From Flavobacterium reichenbachii (lineage in GTDB: Bacteria; Bacteroidota; Bacteroidia; Flavobacteriales; Flavobacteriaceae), in NCBI RefSeq assembly GCF_002217435.1, contig NZ_MUHF01000019.1, forward strand, positions 62,001 through 126,000: a stretch of DNA of 64,000 nucleotides, read 5' to 3'. The position numbers and the translations under genes were made by a program. Positions 62,695 through 64,000 of the stretch are shown piece after piece (the stretch's first letter is position 1; each line of letters starts with the position of its first letter). The notes beneath the pieces are model-generated. The model was not told the origin of the DNA. It made no database searches and saw only the letters and a program-made list of their open reading frames with translations.

Positions 62695-63165
62695 ATGAAA
62701 CATCTATTTAAAGCAGCAATAAACTGGGTATCAAATCAAAATCAAGAAAATTCAACGAAGCGATTTTATAACAAAAGTCATCAAATAAAAATTGAAGGAA
62801 AACCTGTCTTAGATGTTTCAGCAGCAAAAGCTTTCAAAGGCGATCCATCATTATACAATCCTGAAGATTTATTGTTGAGTAGTTTGGTTTCCTGCCATAT
62901 GATGTCATACTTATATGTCTGTTCTCAAAACGGAATAGAAGTACTCGAATATTCAGACAATGCCGAAGCAACTCTCGAGGTTTCTCCAGACGGAAGCGGA
63001 CGTTTTGTTGAGGTTCGGTTGTATCCAAAAGTTACAATTGTAAACTCAGATAAAGTAAATTTGGCTTTAGAACTGCATTCAAAAGCAAATCAATTGTGTT
63101 TTATTGCTAATTCCTGCAATTTTCCTGTTTTGCATGAGGCGAGTTGTGAGGTTTCCACCATATAA
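62695..63165 (+). CDS. OsmC-family peroxiredoxin-like protein
   Basis: 156 residues. The two reactive Cys of the OsmC/Ohr family are visible in LVSCHMMSYLYVC (near 63) and AN-SCNFPV (near 142). The family reduces organic hydroperoxides with these thiols. The middle GDPSLYNPEDLLLSSL block is the YhfA/OsmC type. Monocistronic; unrelated in function to the neighbouring sugar genes. Confidence 0.87.
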   Translation: MKHLFKAAINWVSNQNQENSTKRFYNKSHQIKIEGKPVLDVSAAKAFKGDPSLYNPEDLLLSSLVSCHMMSYLYVCSQNGIEVLEYSDNAEATLEVSPDGSGRFVEVRLYPKVTIVNSDKVNLALELHSKANQLCFIANSCNFPVLHEASCEVSTI

Positions 63166-63180
63166 GTTAGTAAGTAAATT

Positions 63181-63354
63181 ATGAAAGAAATAATTAATTC
63201 AAATGAAAAAGACAATAAGTCTTTATTAAATGATGATCAAAAAGAAGCAATCGACAAAGCTTTAGAAGATGTTGAAAACGGGAAAATGTATTCTCATCAG
63301 GAAGTTATGGATGAAACAAAAAAACGGTTTCCTCATTTATTTAATAGAATATAA
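63181..63354 (+). CDS. Small antitoxin-like protein (ParD/addiction-module type)
   Basis: 57 residues, too short for many gene finders. DDQKEAIDKALEDVENGKMYSHQEVMDETKKRF fits the short antitoxins of Bacteroidota RelE/ParE pairs, which typically read DEALxxIxxGKxxxHEEVMEExKKRFP. The start ATG follows the OsmC stop by 15 bases. No intact ParE follows, so it appears to be an orphan or the leftover of a pair. Confidence 0.6.
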   Translation: MKEIINSNEKDNKSLLNDDQKEAIDKALEDVENGKMYSHQEVMDETKKRFPHLFNRI

Positions 63355-63508
63355 AGTAGAAGAGCTTCTAAAATATAATCCAGAATATTCAGATTATGAT
63401 GAAATTAAAAATAGAAAAACTATACCGTTAATTAATATTAATGAAAATCATGATCTAATTTTAAAAAGATATACTGCTTTAAAGATTAGAAACATCGCTA
63501 ATAAGTGA
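63311..63508 (+). CDS. Doubtful short reading frame after the antitoxin-like gene
   Basis: Up to 65 residues, overlapping the antitoxin-like gene by 44 bases in another frame. The part after the overlap (VEELLKYNPEYSDYDEIKN and on) is not like ParE or RelE and not recognised. It sits where a toxin would be expected. It may be a decayed toxin or a chance frame. Confidence 0.25.
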   Translation: MKQKNGFLIYLIEYKVEELLKYNPEYSDYDEIKNRKTIPLININENHDLILKRYTALKIRNIANK

Positions 63509-63606
63509 TCATTTCTTAATAATCTAAAGCCCATTCCATTGTAAGTTATTTAATAGATTTATAGCTTTAATTACTTATATGGTGAAAAAATAATCGTATA
63601 AAACCA

Positions 63607-63639
63607 AAAAAACCTCTTCCGTTAAGAAGAGGTTTTTTG
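63607..63639 (-). terminator. Terminator of tRNA-Leu
   Basis: On the minus strand a cctcttc / gaagagg stem with a T-run, directly after the tRNA 3' end. Confidence 0.85.
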
Positions 63640-63719
63640 TACCCGGAGCCGGAGTCGAACCGGCACGGTTTCCCACAGGTGTTTGAGACCAGCGCGTCTA
63701 CCAATTCCGCCATCCGGGC
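63640..63719 (-). tRNA. tRNA-Leu (anticodon CAA)
   Basis: Minus strand. Acceptor GCCCGGA pairs with TCCGGGT (one G-U pair), discriminator A; D-arm with GGAATTGGTAGACGC; anticodon loop CTCAAAC giving CAA, between GGT and ACC; a variable arm (TGTGGGAAACCGT region); T-arm GCCGG-TTCGACT-CCGGC. CCA is not encoded. The long variable arm and the loop identify a class II leucine tRNA reading UUG. A TACATTTG promoter element (63807-63814) lies about 90 bases upstream. Confidence 0.9.
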
Positions 63720-63806
63720 TTAGCAGACGAAAGAATAATTAAAAAAATCAATTACTCTAACGCAATAGAATGAAGTCATAAATGATGTCATTCCTTTAAC
63801 ACGGTG

Positions 63807-63814
63807 CAAATGTA
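63807..63814 (-). promoter_or_regulatory. Possible -7 promoter element of tRNA-Leu
   Basis: TACATTTG on the minus strand fits TAnnTTTG. No -33 box was seen. Confidence 0.3.
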
Positions 63815-63880
63815 AAAAATAAAATTAAAAATTCTACTAAAAATACTTAAATTTTTCCTTTCAGTGTTCGATAAATTTTA

Positions 63881-63888
63881 TAAATTTG
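63881..63888 (+). promoter_or_regulatory. -7 promoter element of prs
   Basis: TAAATTTG fits TAnnTTTG, about 52 bases before the prs ATG; the -33 position reads tttc. Confidence 0.5.
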
Positions 63889-63939
63889 CAGCTCGTTAAA
63901 ACGACGCACACACAACTAACTACAAAACAACAAATTATA

Positions 63940-64000
63940 ATGTCGCACCTAGAACCAGAAGCTAAAATTTTTGCGTGTTCACAAAGTGTTTATCTTGCAG
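63940..64000 (+). CDS. prs: Ribose-phosphate pyrophosphokinase, 5' end only
   Basis: Only 20 codons are visible before the window ends. MSHLEPEAKIFACSQSVYLA is the N-terminus I know from flavobacterial PRPP synthases. The enzyme makes phosphoribosyl pyrophosphate for nucleotide, His and Trp synthesis. Named from the start sequence alone, so less certain than its recognisable N-terminus suggests. Confidence 0.7.
   Translation, partial: MSHLEPEAKIFACSQSVYLA

Overview
The window is a piece of a Flavobacterium chromosome (Bacteroidota). Evidence: AT-rich DNA, promoters of the TAnnTTTG type, flavobacterial versions of RbfA, EnvC, DusB and Prs, and a tyrosine ammonia-lyase almost the same as the F. 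johnsoniae enzyme as I remember it. The gene order of a flexirubin pigment locus points the same way. No database was searched; names rest on motifs, length and context.

Layout. (1) 1-5.9 kb is housekeeping: an EnvC-like LytM protein cut by the window edge, a CBS protein, rbfA coupled to a LolC/E-type permease, a MATE exporter and dusB. (2) 6.0-40.5 kb is a flexirubin (aryl polyene plus dialkylresorcinol) cluster. Almost every gene is on the minus strand, with many 1-35 nt overlaps. It holds a tyrosine ammonia-lyase for the aryl starter, a PaaK-like ligase, two acyl carrier proteins, three ketosynthases with intact active sites, two ketosynthase-like proteins without the active cysteine, a ketoreductase, three hotdog dehydratases, a thioesterase, DarA and DarB for the resorcinol half, two CrtI-like oxidoreductases and acyltransferases. 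It also holds an envelope export set: an MMPL-acyltransferase-methyltransferase fusion, an ABC exporter, a LolA-like and LolB-like pair, and two beta-barrels. A halogenase-like flavoprotein is divergent from the ammonia-lyase. (3) 41.3-47.3 kb is an oxidative L-fucose-type pathway: mutarotase, diketo-acid hydrolase, two SDR dehydrogenases and a UxaA-family dehydratase, with an AraC-type regulator. (4) 47.5-54 kb holds an SGLT-type symporter, the galT-galK-galM operon and a GntR-type regulator. (5) 54-62.5 kb is the L-arabinose region: a Nudix-type AraR regulator, a secreted GH51 arabinofuranosidase, araB-araD-araA and a lipoprotein aldose epimerase. (6) The right end has an OsmC protein, an antitoxin-like small gene, tRNA-Leu and the start of prs.

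How the parts work together. The pigment genes can be read as a pathway from tyrosine to coumaroyl starter, ACP-bound polyene, ester with a dialkylresorcinol, and placement in the outer membrane. The ester-forming enzyme is not identified; a BtrH-like protein beside darA/darB is my best candidate. In the sugar region I found five copies of one palindrome, TAARTGT-N7-ACAYTTA (one has a mismatch), in front of the Nudix regulator, the arabinofuranosidase, araB (two copies) and the SGLT-type symporter. They define a likely local AraR regulon and suggest the symporter carries arabinose although it sits beside galT. Intergenic DNA is rich in palindromic repeat families. No rRNA, CRISPR array, insertion sequence or phage was seen.
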